From Bradyrhizobium mercantei (GTDB taxonomy: Bacteria; Pseudomonadota; Alphaproteobacteria; Rhizobiales; Xanthobacteraceae), in contig NZ_MKFI01000002.1 of NCBI RefSeq assembly GCF_001982635.1, forward strand, positions 495,964 to 559,963: a stretch of DNA of 64,000 bases. The letters are read 5' to 3'. The translations under genes were made by a program, and so were the position numbers. This document shows, piece after piece, positions 8,058-17,831 of the stretch. The notes under the pieces are model-generated. The model was given only the letters and a program-made list of their open reading frames with translations. It had not been told where the DNA came from and made no database searches. The number at the start of each line of letters is the position of its first letter. The first letter of the stretch is position 1.

Positions 8058-9305
8058 ATGGACCAGACCACGCCCCCGAGCGAGACGCTTGCAACGCCGG
8101 CGAAACAGTCGCGCGTCGCGCTGAACGTGCTCGCGCTCTGCTTCGTGCTGTCGGTGCTCGGGCGCGGGCTGAGCGACAGCTTCACGGTGTTCCTGAAACC
8201 GATCTCGGAAACTTTCGGCTGGGACCGCGCCTCCGTCGTGTCGGTCTATTCGCTGACCTGGCTCGCCAGCGGCCTGACCGCGCCGCTGGTCGGACGCATG
8301 TTCGACCGCTCGGGTCCGCGCGTGGTCTATGCGCTCGGCCTGTCGCTGCTCGGTTGCGCATTCCTCGTCGCCTCGCGCGCACAGCAGCTCTGGCAATTCC
8401 AGCTCTCTGTCGGGCTCTGCGTCGGCTTCGGCACCGCGCTGATCGGCAATGTCTCGAACTCGATCCTGCTCGGCCGCTGGTTCGGGCCGCGGCTGCCGAC
8501 CGCCATGGCCGTGATGTATTCGGCAACCGGCGCGGGCCTGTTGCTGCTGCTGCCGCTGTCGCAGGTGTTGATCGACCGGATCGGCTGGCGCGAGGCCTAT
8601 CAGGTGTTCGGCATCGCTGCGCTTGGCCTGCTCGTGCCGCTCGTCTTCCTGCCGTGGCGGCTGCTCGCCAGCGGATCGCCGCACATCGTCAAGAAGGCGC
8701 AAGCAGGTCTCGCCGAGGAAGGCTGGACGTTGCTCGCCGCGATGCGTCACCACGCCTTCTGGGCGCTGTTCTCGACCTTCTTCTTCACGGCGATTGCGAT
8801 GTACGCGCTGACGGCGCAGATCGTCGCCTATCTGATCGATGTCGGCTTCCCGCCGCTGCAGGCGGCGACCGCCTGGGGCTTCTCCGGCGTCGCGCTGTTC
8901 GTCGGCATGCTCGGCGTGTCCACGCTCGACGGCATCATCGGCCGCAGGCCCTCGGTGCTGTTCAGCTACGGCGTCTCGATCGCAGGCATCATCCTGCTGT
9001 GGCTGTTGCAGTGGTATCCGAACTACTGGCTGCTGACCGGCTTCATCATCTGCTTCGGCAGCATGATCGGCTCGCGCGGGCCGCTGATCACGGCGACGGC
9101 GCTCAAGATCTTCCGCGGCGAGCGCGTCGGCACGATCTACGGCACGATCATGATCGGCAGCGGGCTGGGCTCCGGCCTCGGCTCATGGGGCGGCGGCCTG
9201 ATCCATGACTGGACCCACAGCTACAACCCGCTGATCGCCTTCGCGCTCGTCAACGTCGTGCTCGGCCTGATCCCGTTCCTGGTGGTGCCGGCGCTGCGGC
9301 GCTGA
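8058..9305 (+). CDS. MFS transporter
   Basis: A 415-residue major facilitator superfamily permease with about 12 predicted hydrophobic helices and a central loop near residues 200-230. The loop-2/3 motif appears as LVGRMFDRSGPR and a related GIIGRRPS in the second half. Overall style is close to oxalate/formate-antiporter-like or monocarboxylate MFS proteins. The substrate cannot be told. It starts 56 bases after tyrS, so read-through from tyrS is possible. Confidence 0.85.
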   Translation: MDQTTPPSETLATPAKQSRVALNVLALCFVLSVLGRGLSDSFTVFLKPISETFGWDRASVVSVYSLTWLASGLTAPLVGRMFDRSGPRVVYALGLSLLGCAFLVASRAQQLWQFQLSVGLCVGFGTALIGNVSNSILLGRWFGPRLPTAMAVMYSATGAGLLLLLPLSQVLIDRIGWREAYQVFGIAALGLLVPLVFLPWRLLASGSPHIVKKAQAGLAEEGWTLLAAMRHHAFWALFSTFFFTAIAMYALTAQIVAYLIDVGFPPLQAATAWGFSGVALFVGMLGVSTLDGIIGRRPSVLFSYGVSIAGIILLWLLQWYPNYWLLTGFIICFGSMIGSRGPLITATALKIFRGERVGTIYGTIMIGSGLGSGLGSWGGGLIHDWTHSYNPLIAFALVNVVLGLIPFLVVPALRR

Positions 9306-9401
9306 GTCCGGACGCGTGTGCCCGCCTCGGCTCGGAAGGTGGCGCAGAGGCCGCGAATGCGCGTCGGCCTCGGGCCAACAGGCGACATTCGCGAGATAAA
9401 G

Positions 9402-9423
9402 AGGCCGCCTACTCAGGCGGCCT
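9402..9423. terminator. Hairpin between convergent genes
   Basis: AGGCCGCC (9402-9409), a six-base loop and GGCGGCCT (9416-9423) form a perfect 8-bp stem flanked by A/T-rich bases. It lies between the MFS gene (plus) and the small secreted protein gene (minus) and can serve both. Confidence 0.65.
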
Positions 9424-9496
9424 TAGTGGATGGCTCCCAATTTCCTGATTTCGAGAGCCGGCTCGAACGATCTTGTGCGCGCCCCGGAGGTCGATC

Positions 9497-9763
9497 TTAG
9501 TAATCGCAACGACGGACCCTGCGGACCGAACCGTCGTCACGCTCGACCGTGACGGTGCGGCATCCGCGATATCCGCGATCGTAATCGTAGGCGCGATAAG
9601 CGCGTCGATCATAGTCGCGGTAGTGACGAGGCTCCGGGCCCACTCTTACGCCGCCGAGCGGAGTGTCGACGGCCACTTGAGCTGACGCGGGTGCGATGGA
9701 GATCGGCGTGGCCATAGCGAAACCAGCAACTGCCAGTACACCGGCCAACAACAGCGTCCTCAT
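9497..9763 (-). CDS. Small secreted protein, Arg/Tyr/Asp-rich
   Basis: An 88-residue protein with a Sec signal peptide ending near PASA-Q (residue 28 or so). The mature part is short and rich in Arg, Tyr and Asp, with RDYDRRAYRAYDYDRGYRG and a C-terminal CRTVTVERDDGSVRRVRRC segment. The two cysteines in that segment could form a disulfide. The start at 9763 is chosen because AGGAGG stands a few bases upstream; a longer frame to 9835 lacks such a site. Function is unknown. Confidence 0.75.
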   Translation of the reverse strand: MRTLLLAGVLAVAGFAMATPISIAPASAQVAVDTPLGGVRVGPEPRHYRDYDRRAYRAYDYDRGYRGCRTVTVERDDGSVRRVRRCDY

Positions 9764-9883
9764 GAGAGCTCCTCCTGAGTTGTTGAATGGCTCTCCAACA
9801 TCCCAGGCAGGGCAAGGTTCCTGCGCGAACTTCACCCGAACGACGAGACCTCAAGGAGTTCCTTCCCCGCGTCCGCACTGATT

Positions 9884-10330
9884 TCAGAATCTGCGCAACT
9901 GACTATGAACAGGTATTTGTTCGAATTCGTCCAATCGAACCCGTTTCGCGCCGATCAGATGGAAGTCACCGTGAGTGAAAAAGCTCATGGGATCGTCCTT
10001 GTCGCTGGTCTCAGCGCTCAGTCTGAGTTCGGCTGGACAATCCCTGGGATTATCCACGTTCAGCGTGAATGGAATGGGGAGCGTGGTCATCGTATTGGGA
10101 ATCATGAAGGTCTGAAATTCCTGGCGTCTCTCGCCGCCATACGCTCCGTCGCCTCGCACGATCTCCGAAAGCGTCAAGCGCAGAAATTTACGCGGCGAAG
10201 CGAGGGGAAGGTCCGGCGACTGCACCAGTTCTCCGCGCAGCGTCGTCTTGCATGCGCCTGACGCGCCGGCCGGGATTGCCACCACAAGCGACGTCACGAC
10301 GGCGGCTATCGCCGATACGAAGCTCGTCAT
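9884..10330 (-). CDS. Secreted YbaY/YscW-like beta-sandwich protein
   Basis: A 148-residue exported protein with a signal peptide (about residues 1-23, cleavage near AGASG). The mature part resembles the YbaY/YscW domain: a first strand LRGELVQSPDL, a central IPFTLNVDNP and a late FFTHGDFHLIGA. No lipobox Cys is placed as in YbaY lipoproteins, and two cysteines may pair. There is no strong ribosome binding site. The role is unknown; YscW-type domains serve as periplasmic chaperones or pilotins. It lies 120 bases upstream of the 88-residue secreted protein gene on the same strand. Confidence 0.6.
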   Translation of the reverse strand: MTSFVSAIAAVVTSLVVAIPAGASGACKTTLRGELVQSPDLPLASPRKFLRLTLSEIVRGDGAYGGERRQEFQTFMIPNTMTTLPIPFTLNVDNPRDCPAELRLSAETSDKDDPMSFFTHGDFHLIGAKRVRLDEFEQIPVHSQLRRF

Positions 10331-10388
10331 GTCAGCGATGGCACGTACCTCGACATCAACATCAGGTCCGCACCGGGCTCAACTTGCT

Positions 10389-13300
10389 CTAATTGTTCGT
10401 CGTCGGCAGATCGTTCGGGCCGTATTGCTTGAACTCGAAGATCTTGCGCGTCAGGCCGGGCGCCAGCGCCGAGATCGGATTGACGCGCAGCACCGGCTGG
10501 CTCGGCGTGCCGACCACCTCATAGGTCACGCCGATCAGGCCTTCATTGCTGCCGGCGCCGAGGAAGATCCCGAAGAACGGGATCTGGCCGAACATGTTGT
10601 TCAACCCGTACATCGGAATGAAGGTGCCGTTCATCCGCACCTGATTGCCGACATAATCGATGCTGCCCTCGATGGTCGCGCCGATGCTCGGTCCCTTGAC
10701 CACGCCGTTGCGGATCGAGAGCTGGCCGCTCTGGCGCGTGAACTCGGCGCGCAGCGCGTCGAACCCGATGCCGTTCTGGGTGCTGACCGGCCCTCCGGCG
10801 ACGGCGCGGTCGAGCTGCGTTTCGCCCTTCACCGAGAAGCCGGTGATGTTGATGAGGCCTTCCCTGGGGCTCGGCTCGGGGATCGGCGGCTCCATCGCCA
10901 GCGTGAGCTGGCCGCCGACCACCTTGGAATAGGTGTCGATGAAGCGCAGGAACGCGCCGGCGTCGCCGGTCTGCAGATAGATCACCTCGCGCCCTTGCTG
11001 GCGGCCGCGCATGTCGACCGAGACCGGGGTGTCGCGGCCGACCTTACCGCTCAGCGTGAACGCCTTGAAGAAACCGTTGCGGCGCGAGATCTTGGCGTCG
11101 ACGCTGCGCAGCGCCTCGCCGTTGAATCCGGCCACCGCGCCGAGTTTCAGATCGACATCGAAATCGGTGGTCTTGGTCTTGCTCTTGGGATCATCGCGGC
11201 CGGAGATCGCCGATTTCAGGAAGCCGCGGCCATCGAACACATCGCCGCGCATCGTCACCTTGATCACGCCATCCTGACCGCGATCGGCCCGCAGCGATGT
11301 CTTGTCACCTTCCGACGGTGCGTAGGTCGGGAAGTTCGCGTTCATGAGGTCGCCGTTCTGGTCGACCTCGAGCGCCCCCTTGATCGACACGCCGGGGCCG
11401 TCGATCGAGATGTCCTCGAACCGCGTCGATTGCCCCTTGGGCACCACGTTGAAGGTCGCCTTGCCCGCCCTGCCCGACGCCTTGACCCAGCCCGGCAGGA
11501 TATTGTCGAGCTTGAGCTGGGTCAGGTCGGCCTCGACGCCCATCTTGGTGGTCGGATTGTCGCCGCTGCCGATCTTGCCGTTCAGCTTGATCGGGATCGC
11601 GCCCGACACCGCGGGCCCGAGATCAAGCCCGAGGCGCGCGCGGCTCGCATCATCCAGCGTTGCCTGCAGCTTGACGTCGGCGTCGCCGTCGGCCGGCTTG
11701 CGGTAGTCGAGCGAGGCCGCCTGTCCGTTGATCTTGACGTCACCCTTGACCTGGAAGCCGGCGTTGCTGGCAATCACCTTCAGCGTGTTGGCCTCGAGCT
11801 TCTGGTTCATCACCAGCTTGTCGACGGCAACCCCGGAGATGTCGGCGGTGACGGAGTAAAGCGTATCGGCCTTGGTCAGCTCGCCCTTCACCGGCATGCC
11901 GAGATTGATCGTCGCCGTGACGTTGCCCTTGCTGGCGTTGGGATCGATCGGCGGACCGGAGAGATCGCTGAGCCGGTCGGACGCGAGGATCTCGGCGGCG
12001 GCCGGCACCGGACAGTCGACCCGGAACTTGACCTTCGACGGCGACGGCTTCGGTGCCATGTCCGGCACCTCGAAGGTGAAATCCGACAGCGTGATCTTGC
12101 GGCCCGCAGGCGTGTCGGCGATGCCCTGATTGATGGTCACGGTCGCAGTGCGGCCGGTCACCCTCGCCTTCAGATCCGCATCATGCACGGCAGGCATCTG
12201 ATCGACCGGGCGCACCGTGACCCCCGAGGCGACGATGTTGACCGAGAGACCGTCATCCGGAATCGGCGGTCCCTTGCGCGATAGATTATGCACCGGCGAA
12301 TTGACGCCGACATCGATGCGCTGGAGCGTGCCGCGGTCGATCCGCTCGAGCACCCACTCGCGCACCTCGGGCACGATGATGACCGGCCACATCCGCTTCA
12401 GCGCGGAGGCCGACATCGGCGTGCCGGCAAATCCGAGCTGCAACCGCGGCTCGCCGGAATAGTCGATGCTGCCGGTGCCGGCGACACCGATCTCGCCGTT
12501 GGAGATATCGGCCTGGGTCAGCAGCACGCGCTTCTTCTCGGTGTCGAACCGGAACCCGATGTTGATGCGGTTGAAGATCAGCGGCGGCTCATTCTTGTCG
12601 GCGCCCGCCAGCACGATGGTGCCGCCGGACAGGCCGGCCTGCCAGTCGGTGACATTATCGTTGGGTGGTTCGAGGTGCCCGAGCAGCGTGATCCGGTTGG
12701 CGCCCGAGACGATCTTGATCGGGGCCAGCAGCACGCGCCGTCCCGAATCCCATTCGACGCTCATCTCGGCAGAATCGACCGGCATCGGGTAGTCGGGCGT
12801 ATCGGTGTCGATGATGTTGCCGGCGCCGACATTGATCTTGCCGCGGAAATAGGTCGGCAGGCCGTCGCGGCCGAGCTCGCCCTTCATCTCGCCCGACAGC
12901 GGCAGGTCGGCCGTGTAGGTGAGATCCTTGGTCCGCATCGCGAGCAGGATGTTTCGGGTGGACACCTTGTCGGCCTTGATGTCGACCGAGCGCACGCCGT
13001 TCTGCTGCGGTCCGACCAGGACCCGCACCGACCACGGCTTTGCGCCCTCCTCGCCGAAGCTCAGCGCAACGCCGCCGCCGCTCGGGCGCCGCAGGCTCAG
13101 GCTGATATTCTCAAAGCTCCATTTGTTGCCGCGCTGCTGGTCGTCGACGACGAGGTTGCCATTCTTCAGGCCGATCTCGTTGAGGTTCTGACCGTCGAGG
13201 CCGGTCATGCTGAGGCTGTCGAGCCAGTCGAGGCCGGCGAGCAGCCCGCTCTGGGCCGAATCGGGTGCAGCGCCCGACGGCTCGGCGGCAACCGGCGGCG

Positions 13301-14009
13301 AGGCAACGGGCGGCGGCGGCGCGGCGGGCGCCGGACGTGGGAATGTCGGCGGCATGCCGGCCTCGCGCTTGGAGGCAACGCCGGTCGCCAGCGGTTTTGC
13401 GGTGTCGCCCGCGGACACCGTCACATTGCCGTCGGGCGTGATGCGCACCGACAGTTCCGCATCGACCAGGTTGAGGCTCTCGGCCCGCAACTGGCCCATC
13501 AGCAGTGCCGTTCCGGACAGGCGCACTTCGGCCTTCGGGGCACTGGCAACAATCGCATGGTCGCGATCGCGGACGATGATGTCGCGAATCCGCACCGCGA
13601 TCCTGACGCGGCCGGCGCGCTCGATCTGGGTGCCGCCGACCTCGACCGTATTGCCGTGGCCGATATTCTCCTCGATCGCGGCGGCAAGCCAAGGCGTCGC
13701 CAGATCGAGATTGATCGGACCGGCGCCGAGCCGCCACCACAGCGCGCCGAAGCAGGTCGCAAACATCACGACCAGCACCACGAGGACCAGGCCGATGCGC
13801 CGGATCCAGCGCTCGCCGTTCAGCCAGCGCTGCATGCCGGAGCAGAAATCGGTGAAGCGATGCAGATTGGTGTTGGAACGCGACAGCAATTGCCGCGCAC
13901 GGTTGCCCGCCGCCTCATCCTGCTCGTCCCACGCGGCGTCGTCTTCCCATTGCGAGAAGTCAGCCCCGGCGCGCGGATTTGGACCCTGCGGCGACGTGTT
14001 CCTTGCCAT
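10389..14009 (-). CDS. Very large AsmA/YhdP-like protein (DUF3971)
   Basis: A 1,206-residue inner-membrane anchored periplasmic protein of the AsmA/TamB/YhdP group. These are thought to bridge the envelope and move phospholipids towards the outer membrane. A cytosolic N-terminal segment (about 70 residues) is followed by one helix (IGLVLVVLVVMFATCFGALWW), then long beta-rich repeats and a C-terminal AsmA-like region ending with YGLNNMFGQIPFFGIFLG. A Pro/Ala-rich linker lies near residues 210-260. The ATG at 14009 has GAGAGG upstream; 14090 is an alternative. It is divergent from the peroxiredoxin. Confidence 0.85.
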   Translation of the reverse strand: MARNTSPQGPNPRAGADFSQWEDDAAWDEQDEAAGNRARQLLSRSNTNLHRFTDFCSGMQRWLNGERWIRRIGLVLVVLVVMFATCFGALWWRLGAGPINLDLATPWLAAAIEENIGHGNTVEVGGTQIERAGRVRIAVRIRDIIVRDRDHAIVASAPKAEVRLSGTALLMGQLRAESLNLVDAELSVRITPDGNVTVSAGDTAKPLATGVASKREAGMPPTFPRPAPAAPPPPVASPPVAAEPSGAAPDSAQSGLLAGLDWLDSLSMTGLDGQNLNEIGLKNGNLVVDDQQRGNKWSFENISLSLRRPSGGGVALSFGEEGAKPWSVRVLVGPQQNGVRSVDIKADKVSTRNILLAMRTKDLTYTADLPLSGEMKGELGRDGLPTYFRGKINVGAGNIIDTDTPDYPMPVDSAEMSVEWDSGRRVLLAPIKIVSGANRITLLGHLEPPNDNVTDWQAGLSGGTIVLAGADKNEPPLIFNRINIGFRFDTEKKRVLLTQADISNGEIGVAGTGSIDYSGEPRLQLGFAGTPMSASALKRMWPVIIVPEVREWVLERIDRGTLQRIDVGVNSPVHNLSRKGPPIPDDGLSVNIVASGVTVRPVDQMPAVHDADLKARVTGRTATVTINQGIADTPAGRKITLSDFTFEVPDMAPKPSPSKVKFRVDCPVPAAAEILASDRLSDLSGPPIDPNASKGNVTATINLGMPVKGELTKADTLYSVTADISGVAVDKLVMNQKLEANTLKVIASNAGFQVKGDVKINGQAASLDYRKPADGDADVKLQATLDDASRARLGLDLGPAVSGAIPIKLNGKIGSGDNPTTKMGVEADLTQLKLDNILPGWVKASGRAGKATFNVVPKGQSTRFEDISIDGPGVSIKGALEVDQNGDLMNANFPTYAPSEGDKTSLRADRGQDGVIKVTMRGDVFDGRGFLKSAISGRDDPKSKTKTTDFDVDLKLGAVAGFNGEALRSVDAKISRRNGFFKAFTLSGKVGRDTPVSVDMRGRQQGREVIYLQTGDAGAFLRFIDTYSKVVGGQLTLAMEPPIPEPSPREGLINITGFSVKGETQLDRAVAGGPVSTQNGIGFDALRAEFTRQSGQLSIRNGVVKGPSIGATIEGSIDYVGNQVRMNGTFIPMYGLNNMFGQIPFFGIFLGAGSNEGLIGVTYEVVGTPSQPVLRVNPISALAPGLTRKIFEFKQYGPNDLPTTNN

Positions 14010-14318
14010 TGCCTCTCGGTGCTGACGGCGAAGCTGATCACCGCCATCGGGGCGCCCGTCGATTCGTATCGAGCGCTCCTGTGCCGGCATCGCCGCCTAT
14101 CCTCGCCTAATCGTGTTACTCGCCGATGGCCCCCGGAACGGACCAAACCAACCAATCAAAAGCCAATTCAGCAAGCGGACGGGTAACGCGTCGAATTCCT
14201 TGTCACCATACTCCGTGGCCATCAAACTTGCCCAGCGGCCGGTGCGAATCCGGCTGCCGCGAATGAGACCCGCAATACCCCAATGGTTGAGCTTCGGAAA
14301 GCGACGAAAGGAAGGCGT
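14010..14318. other. Divergent intergenic region, no gene seen
   Basis: These 309 bases lie between the YhdP-like gene (minus) and the peroxiredoxin gene (plus). They must contain both promoters. I see no convincing -35/-10 pair and no palindrome. A GGAAC at about 14136 lacks a CGTT at EcfG spacing. Confidence 0.5.
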
Positions 14319-15056
14319 ATGTCCAAGAAAACGCGCAAGAAATCCTCCAACACAACCGGAAAGCGGGTCACAACGAAGGTTGCGCGCGCCGCAGGCGCAA
14401 GCACTGGGAAGTCCGCGACGAAAACCCGCACAACGGTTGCGAAGAAGGCAACGGCCAAGACGACCAAGGCGCCTGCGAAAAACAAGACCGCAGCGGGTGT
14501 TCAAGGCAAAGCCTCGCACACAGCTGCATCGAAACCGTTAAAGCGAGAGGCGGCCGCGACCGTGACCAAGTCCGTGACCAAGTCGTCCGCCGTCACACTT
14601 GCCGAAGGCGCCGCGGCGCCGGCCTTCGACCTGCCGCGCGACGGCGGAGGCAGCGTTTCGCTGGCGGATTTCGCCGGCAAGAAGCTGGTCCTGTTCTTCT
14701 ATCCCCGCGCCGATACCCCCGGCTGCACAAGGGAGGCGATCGACTTCACCCGGCTCAAAAGCGAGTTCATCGCCAGCGGCACCGAGGTGGTCGGCATATC
14801 CGCCGATACGGTTAAGGCGCAGGAGTCATTTCGAAACAAACACCAGCTGTCGGTGCCGCTCGCTTCCGACCCGGCCCATCAGATGCTGGAGGCGTATGGC
14901 GCCTGGGGCGAAAAATCCATGTATGGCAGGACCTTCATGGGAATTATTCGCACCACGGTTCTGGTCGATTCCAGTGGAAAAGTCGCCCGTGTCTGGCGCC
15001 ATGTGAAGGTCGACGGCCATGCCGAAGCGGTATTGGAGGCCGCCCGGTCGCTCTGA
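14319..15056 (+). CDS. Peroxiredoxin (Bcp/PrxQ family) with histone H1-like N-terminal tail
   Basis: A thiol peroxidase of 245 residues. Residues 1-95 are a Lys/Thr/Ala-rich, H1-like tail with many KKAT/TTK repeats and no signal peptide features. Residues 95-245 form the AhpC/TSA-type domain: FFYPRADTPGCTREA with peroxidatic Cys136, then a GIIRTTVLVDSSG strand. PrxQ enzymes usually have a resolving Cys five residues later; here it is absent, and Cys136 is the only cysteine, so this is a one-Cys enzyme. AAGGAAGG precedes the ATG at 14319. The tail may bind DNA and place peroxide defence on the nucleoid, which is inference. Confidence 0.88.
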   Translation: MSKKTRKKSSNTTGKRVTTKVARAAGASTGKSATKTRTTVAKKATAKTTKAPAKNKTAAGVQGKASHTAASKPLKREAAATVTKSVTKSSAVTLAEGAAAPAFDLPRDGGGSVSLADFAGKKLVLFFYPRADTPGCTREAIDFTRLKSEFIASGTEVVGISADTVKAQESFRNKHQLSVPLASDPAHQMLEAYGAWGEKSMYGRTFMGIIRTTVLVDSSGKVARVWRHVKVDGHAEAVLEAARSL

Positions 15057-15156
15057 CCGGAGGGGTTCCGTTTCCTGAAAATTAACCATGCCGAGCTCAA
15101 ATCGGCCGCGCAAATTAGCCGTACGGAGCTTGGTCCGACCGGCCGCGGGAGTACCG

Positions 15157-16515
15157 ATGTCGAGCCGGTCCGGTCATCACCAGGAATACCACAGACACCA
15201 TCATCCGCAGGACCATGCAAGGGCAGCGGCGCGCCGTCCGGCCGCCCAGCACGCCACGCCGGCGGTGGCGGCCTCCGGCGAGGGCTATACGCTGGTCCAT
15301 GCCGGCAAGCAGGTCCGGTTCGGGCCGGTCGTGTTCTGGATCGCGGTCGGCACTGTGGTCCTGCTCGGCATGTGGTCGGCGGCGACCGCGACCTATTTCG
15401 CGTTCCGCGACGACGTGCTGACCCGGCTGATCGCGCGCCAGGCCGAGATGCAATACGCCTATGAGGATCGCATCTCCGAGCTGCGTGCCAAGGTCGACCG
15501 CACCACCAGCCGCCAGCTGCTCGACCAGGAACAGTTCGACCAGAAGCTCGACCAGATCATGAAGCGGCAGTCGACGCTGGAATCGCGCGCCACCGCGCTC
15601 GGCGCGATGCCTGACGTGACGACCACCGGATCGATCAAGCCGCAGGGCCGCGCCGAGGCCACCCCTTCCTCGGGACCGCTAAAGCCCTCCCCGATCAGCG
15701 ACACCGTGATCTTCGTGGCGCCGCCGGATCGCGAGGCGCGGCTCGAATCGCGCGCGCCGCTGATCGCCAAGGCGCAGCCGAACCAGTTCGCCAAGGCCCA
15801 GGGCGTCGACAACGTGCTGGTCCGCCTCCAGACCTCGCTTGACCAGGTCGAGCGGCGCCAGGTCGCAGCCCTCTCTTCCGTCGAGGACAGCATCGATTCC
15901 AGGGTGCGCCGGATGCGCGGGGTGATCAGCGACCTCGGCCTCAACATGGCGCAGCTCGAGGCGGCTGTGCCGCGCTCCGGCATGGGCGGTCCGTTCGTGC
16001 CGGTGAAGCTCGCACCCGACGCCGGCGCGTTCGAGCGGCAGCTCTACCGCATCAACATCAACCGCGCGCAGATGCAGCGGCTGAACCAGACGCTCGCGCT
16101 GGTGCCCTATCGCAAGCCCGTTGTCGGCGAGGTCGAGTTCACCAGCGGCTTCGGTGTCCGCACCGATCCGTTCCTGGGGCGGCCGGCGATGCACACCGGG
16201 CTCGACTTCCGTGCCGCCCAAGGCGATCCGGTGCGCGTCACCGCCAACGGCAAGGTGGTGTCGGCGGGCTGGGCCGGCGGCTATGGCCGCATGGTCGAGG
16301 TCGATCACGGCAACGGGCTGTCGACGCGCTACGGCCATCTCTCGGAGATCGGCGTCAAGGTCGGCGAATACGTCAAGATCGGCCAGGTGATCGGCGCCGT
16401 CGGTTCGACCGGCCGTTCCACCGGTCCGCATCTGCACTATGAGACCCGCATCGACGGCGAAGCGGTCGATCCGCAGAAATTCCTCCGCGCCGGCGTCCGG
16501 CTCAGCGCGGGCTAG
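15157..16515 (+). CDS. M23 family metallopeptidase with coiled-coil region
   Basis: A 452-residue inner-membrane anchored peptidoglycan peptidase or amidase activator of the NlpD/EnvC/MepM type. A short His/Arg-rich cytosolic segment leads to a helix VVFWIAVGTVVLLGMWSAA (about 65-85). Coiled-coil sequence follows (about 95-170), then a linker and the LytM domain (about 320-445). The Zn ligands are all present: the His and Asp of MHTGLDF and the HLHYE motif, so it looks catalytically competent. GGGAG precedes the ATG at 15157. Promoter and operon partners are not evident. Confidence 0.88.
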   Translation: MSSRSGHHQEYHRHHHPQDHARAAARRPAAQHATPAVAASGEGYTLVHAGKQVRFGPVVFWIAVGTVVLLGMWSAATATYFAFRDDVLTRLIARQAEMQYAYEDRISELRAKVDRTTSRQLLDQEQFDQKLDQIMKRQSTLESRATALGAMPDVTTTGSIKPQGRAEATPSSGPLKPSPISDTVIFVAPPDREARLESRAPLIAKAQPNQFAKAQGVDNVLVRLQTSLDQVERRQVAALSSVEDSIDSRVRRMRGVISDLGLNMAQLEAAVPRSGMGGPFVPVKLAPDAGAFERQLYRININRAQMQRLNQTLALVPYRKPVVGEVEFTSGFGVRTDPFLGRPAMHTGLDFRAAQGDPVRVTANGKVVSAGWAGGYGRMVEVDHGNGLSTRYGHLSEIGVKVGEYVKIGQVIGAVGSTGRSTGPHLHYETRIDGEAVDPQKFLRAGVRLSAG

Positions 16516-16583
16516 CTAATCTCACAACGATCGGTCTGACCATCGGCGCAAGCGGTCTCGCTTGCGCCGGTTTCGTTTGTGGC

Positions 16584-17831
16584 TCAGCGCCGGCCACCGC
16601 CGCCCATGCCGCCGCCCGGTCCGCCACCGCCGAATCCGCCGCCAGGCCCGAACGGACCGCCGCCACCGCTGGGGCCGAATGGCCCACCGGGCGGGCCAAA
16701 GCCACCGGGGCTCGGGCCGGTCGTTCCACCACTCAGAGGATCAGGCGCAGGACCGCCGCCGCCAGGCGGACTGCCGCCAGGCATCCCGGACGGCCCGCCG
16801 CCGGGGCCACCACCCGGACCGCCGCCGGGCGCGCCGCGCCCGCCCGCGCCACCAGGCCCTGATCCATGCCCGGATCCGCCGCCGCCGGAGCCGCGGCCCG
16901 GCGTGCCCGGGTTACGCACCGAGGAGCCTGGGAACTTGCCGACCGATTGCACCGATTCGACGCGCAGCTCGCGCGTGCCCGACAGCTGCGCGTTGACGAC
17001 CACGCGCGTATCGGCCCCCGGTGAAAAGCGTGAGTGATCGCGCGCGACAAAGCCGGAGCCGAGTTGCAGGTCATTGCCGACCCGCCGCACATAGGCCTCG
17101 ATCAACAGCCGCTTCGCGCCGGCGAGATCGGAGAAGTCATCGGCGCGGCTGCGCGACACCTGCATGACGCCCTGCGCGACATGGCCCTCGGCCTGCACGC
17201 GCTGACCGACCAGCGCCGCATCGACGCCGGCGAGCTTGAGCTCGCCGATCCGCAAGGCACCGGCGCGGTCGCGCTCGAGCGGTCCGGCGACGCGCATCGC
17301 GGTGTCGTGGCGTTCCTGCACGAGGCTCGCGACGACGATGCCATCGGTACGGCGCAGCCCGAACACCGCGACATGCGCGCCCGGCTTCAGCCAGCTCTCG
17401 CCGCCGCTCCAGGCGACCTTCTGGCCGAGCACCACAAGCTCGCCCGACTTCACATGCTCGACCGGCCCGGTCACTTCGCTCGCCACGTCGATGCGCTTGG
17501 TCGACAGCGTGCCGCCGGAATCGCGTTGCGCCACCACGCGGGCAAGCTGCCCGATCCGCAGCGCCTTGGCGCTCGCCGCCTCGCCGTCGATCCTAACCGG
17601 CACGTCGGCCGCATAGGCGACACGCTCGCCGTTGACATAGATCGAGCCGAAACGCTGGATCACGCCGACAATACCGGTGCCGCCGATGCCCTGGTCGGAG
17701 CCGGTGATCCCGGTGCCGCCGATGCCCTGATCATTGCCGCGCTTCTTGACCTGCGCGCCCGCGAGCGAGGTTCCGCCGAGCCAGAAGCCGATCAGCAGCG
17801 CGCGGCGCGAGATATGCGGCGGGCCCTTCAC
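16584..17831 (-). CDS. DUF5666-type exported protein with long Gly/Pro tail
   Basis: A 415-residue protein with an N-terminal SRRALLIGFW twin-arginine-like signal. Two DQGIGGTGI repeats (about residues 33-55) precede beta-rich repeats of the DUF5666 kind, with several GxVxxV and xGxxVxxxG strands. The last 110 residues are almost only Gly, Pro, Ser and Phe (GPGGGMGGGG style). The start overlaps the stop of the DUF6502 gene by four bases, so the two are translationally coupled. The function of the family is not known; the sequence suggests a periplasmic or surface protein. Confidence 0.75.
   Translation of the reverse strand: MKGPPHISRRALLIGFWLGGTSLAGAQVKKRGNDQGIGGTGITGSDQGIGGTGIVGVIQRFGSIYVNGERVAYAADVPVRIDGEAASAKALRIGQLARVVAQRDSGGTLSTKRIDVASEVTGPVEHVKSGELVVLGQKVAWSGGESWLKPGAHVAVFGLRRTDGIVVASLVQERHDTAMRVAGPLERDRAGALRIGELKLAGVDAALVGQRVQAEGHVAQGVMQVSRSRADDFSDLAGAKRLLIEAYVRRVGNDLQLGSGFVARDHSRFSPGADTRVVVNAQLSGTRELRVESVQSVGKFPGSSVRNPGTPGRGSGGGGSGHGSGPGGAGGRGAPGGGPGGGPGGGPSGMPGGSPPGGGGPAPDPLSGGTTGPSPGGFGPPGGPFGPSGGGGPFGPGGGFGGGGPGGGMGGGGRR

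Noticed and set aside
9839..9862. Possible EcfG promoter of the 88-residue secreted protein (GGAAC and CGTT on the minus strand)
   Set aside because: The spacer is 15 bases, one short of the 16-17 needed, so I did not list it.
10248..14186. Two long plus-strand frames (678 and 632 codons) opposite the YhdP-like gene
   Set aside because: Same reason: high-GC antisense frames without domain features. The minus strand has the membrane anchor and AsmA-like pattern.
16590..16920. A Pro-rich plus-strand open frame
   Set aside because: It is the complement of the Gly/Pro-rich tail of the DUF5666 protein, which has the signal sequence and operon coupling.
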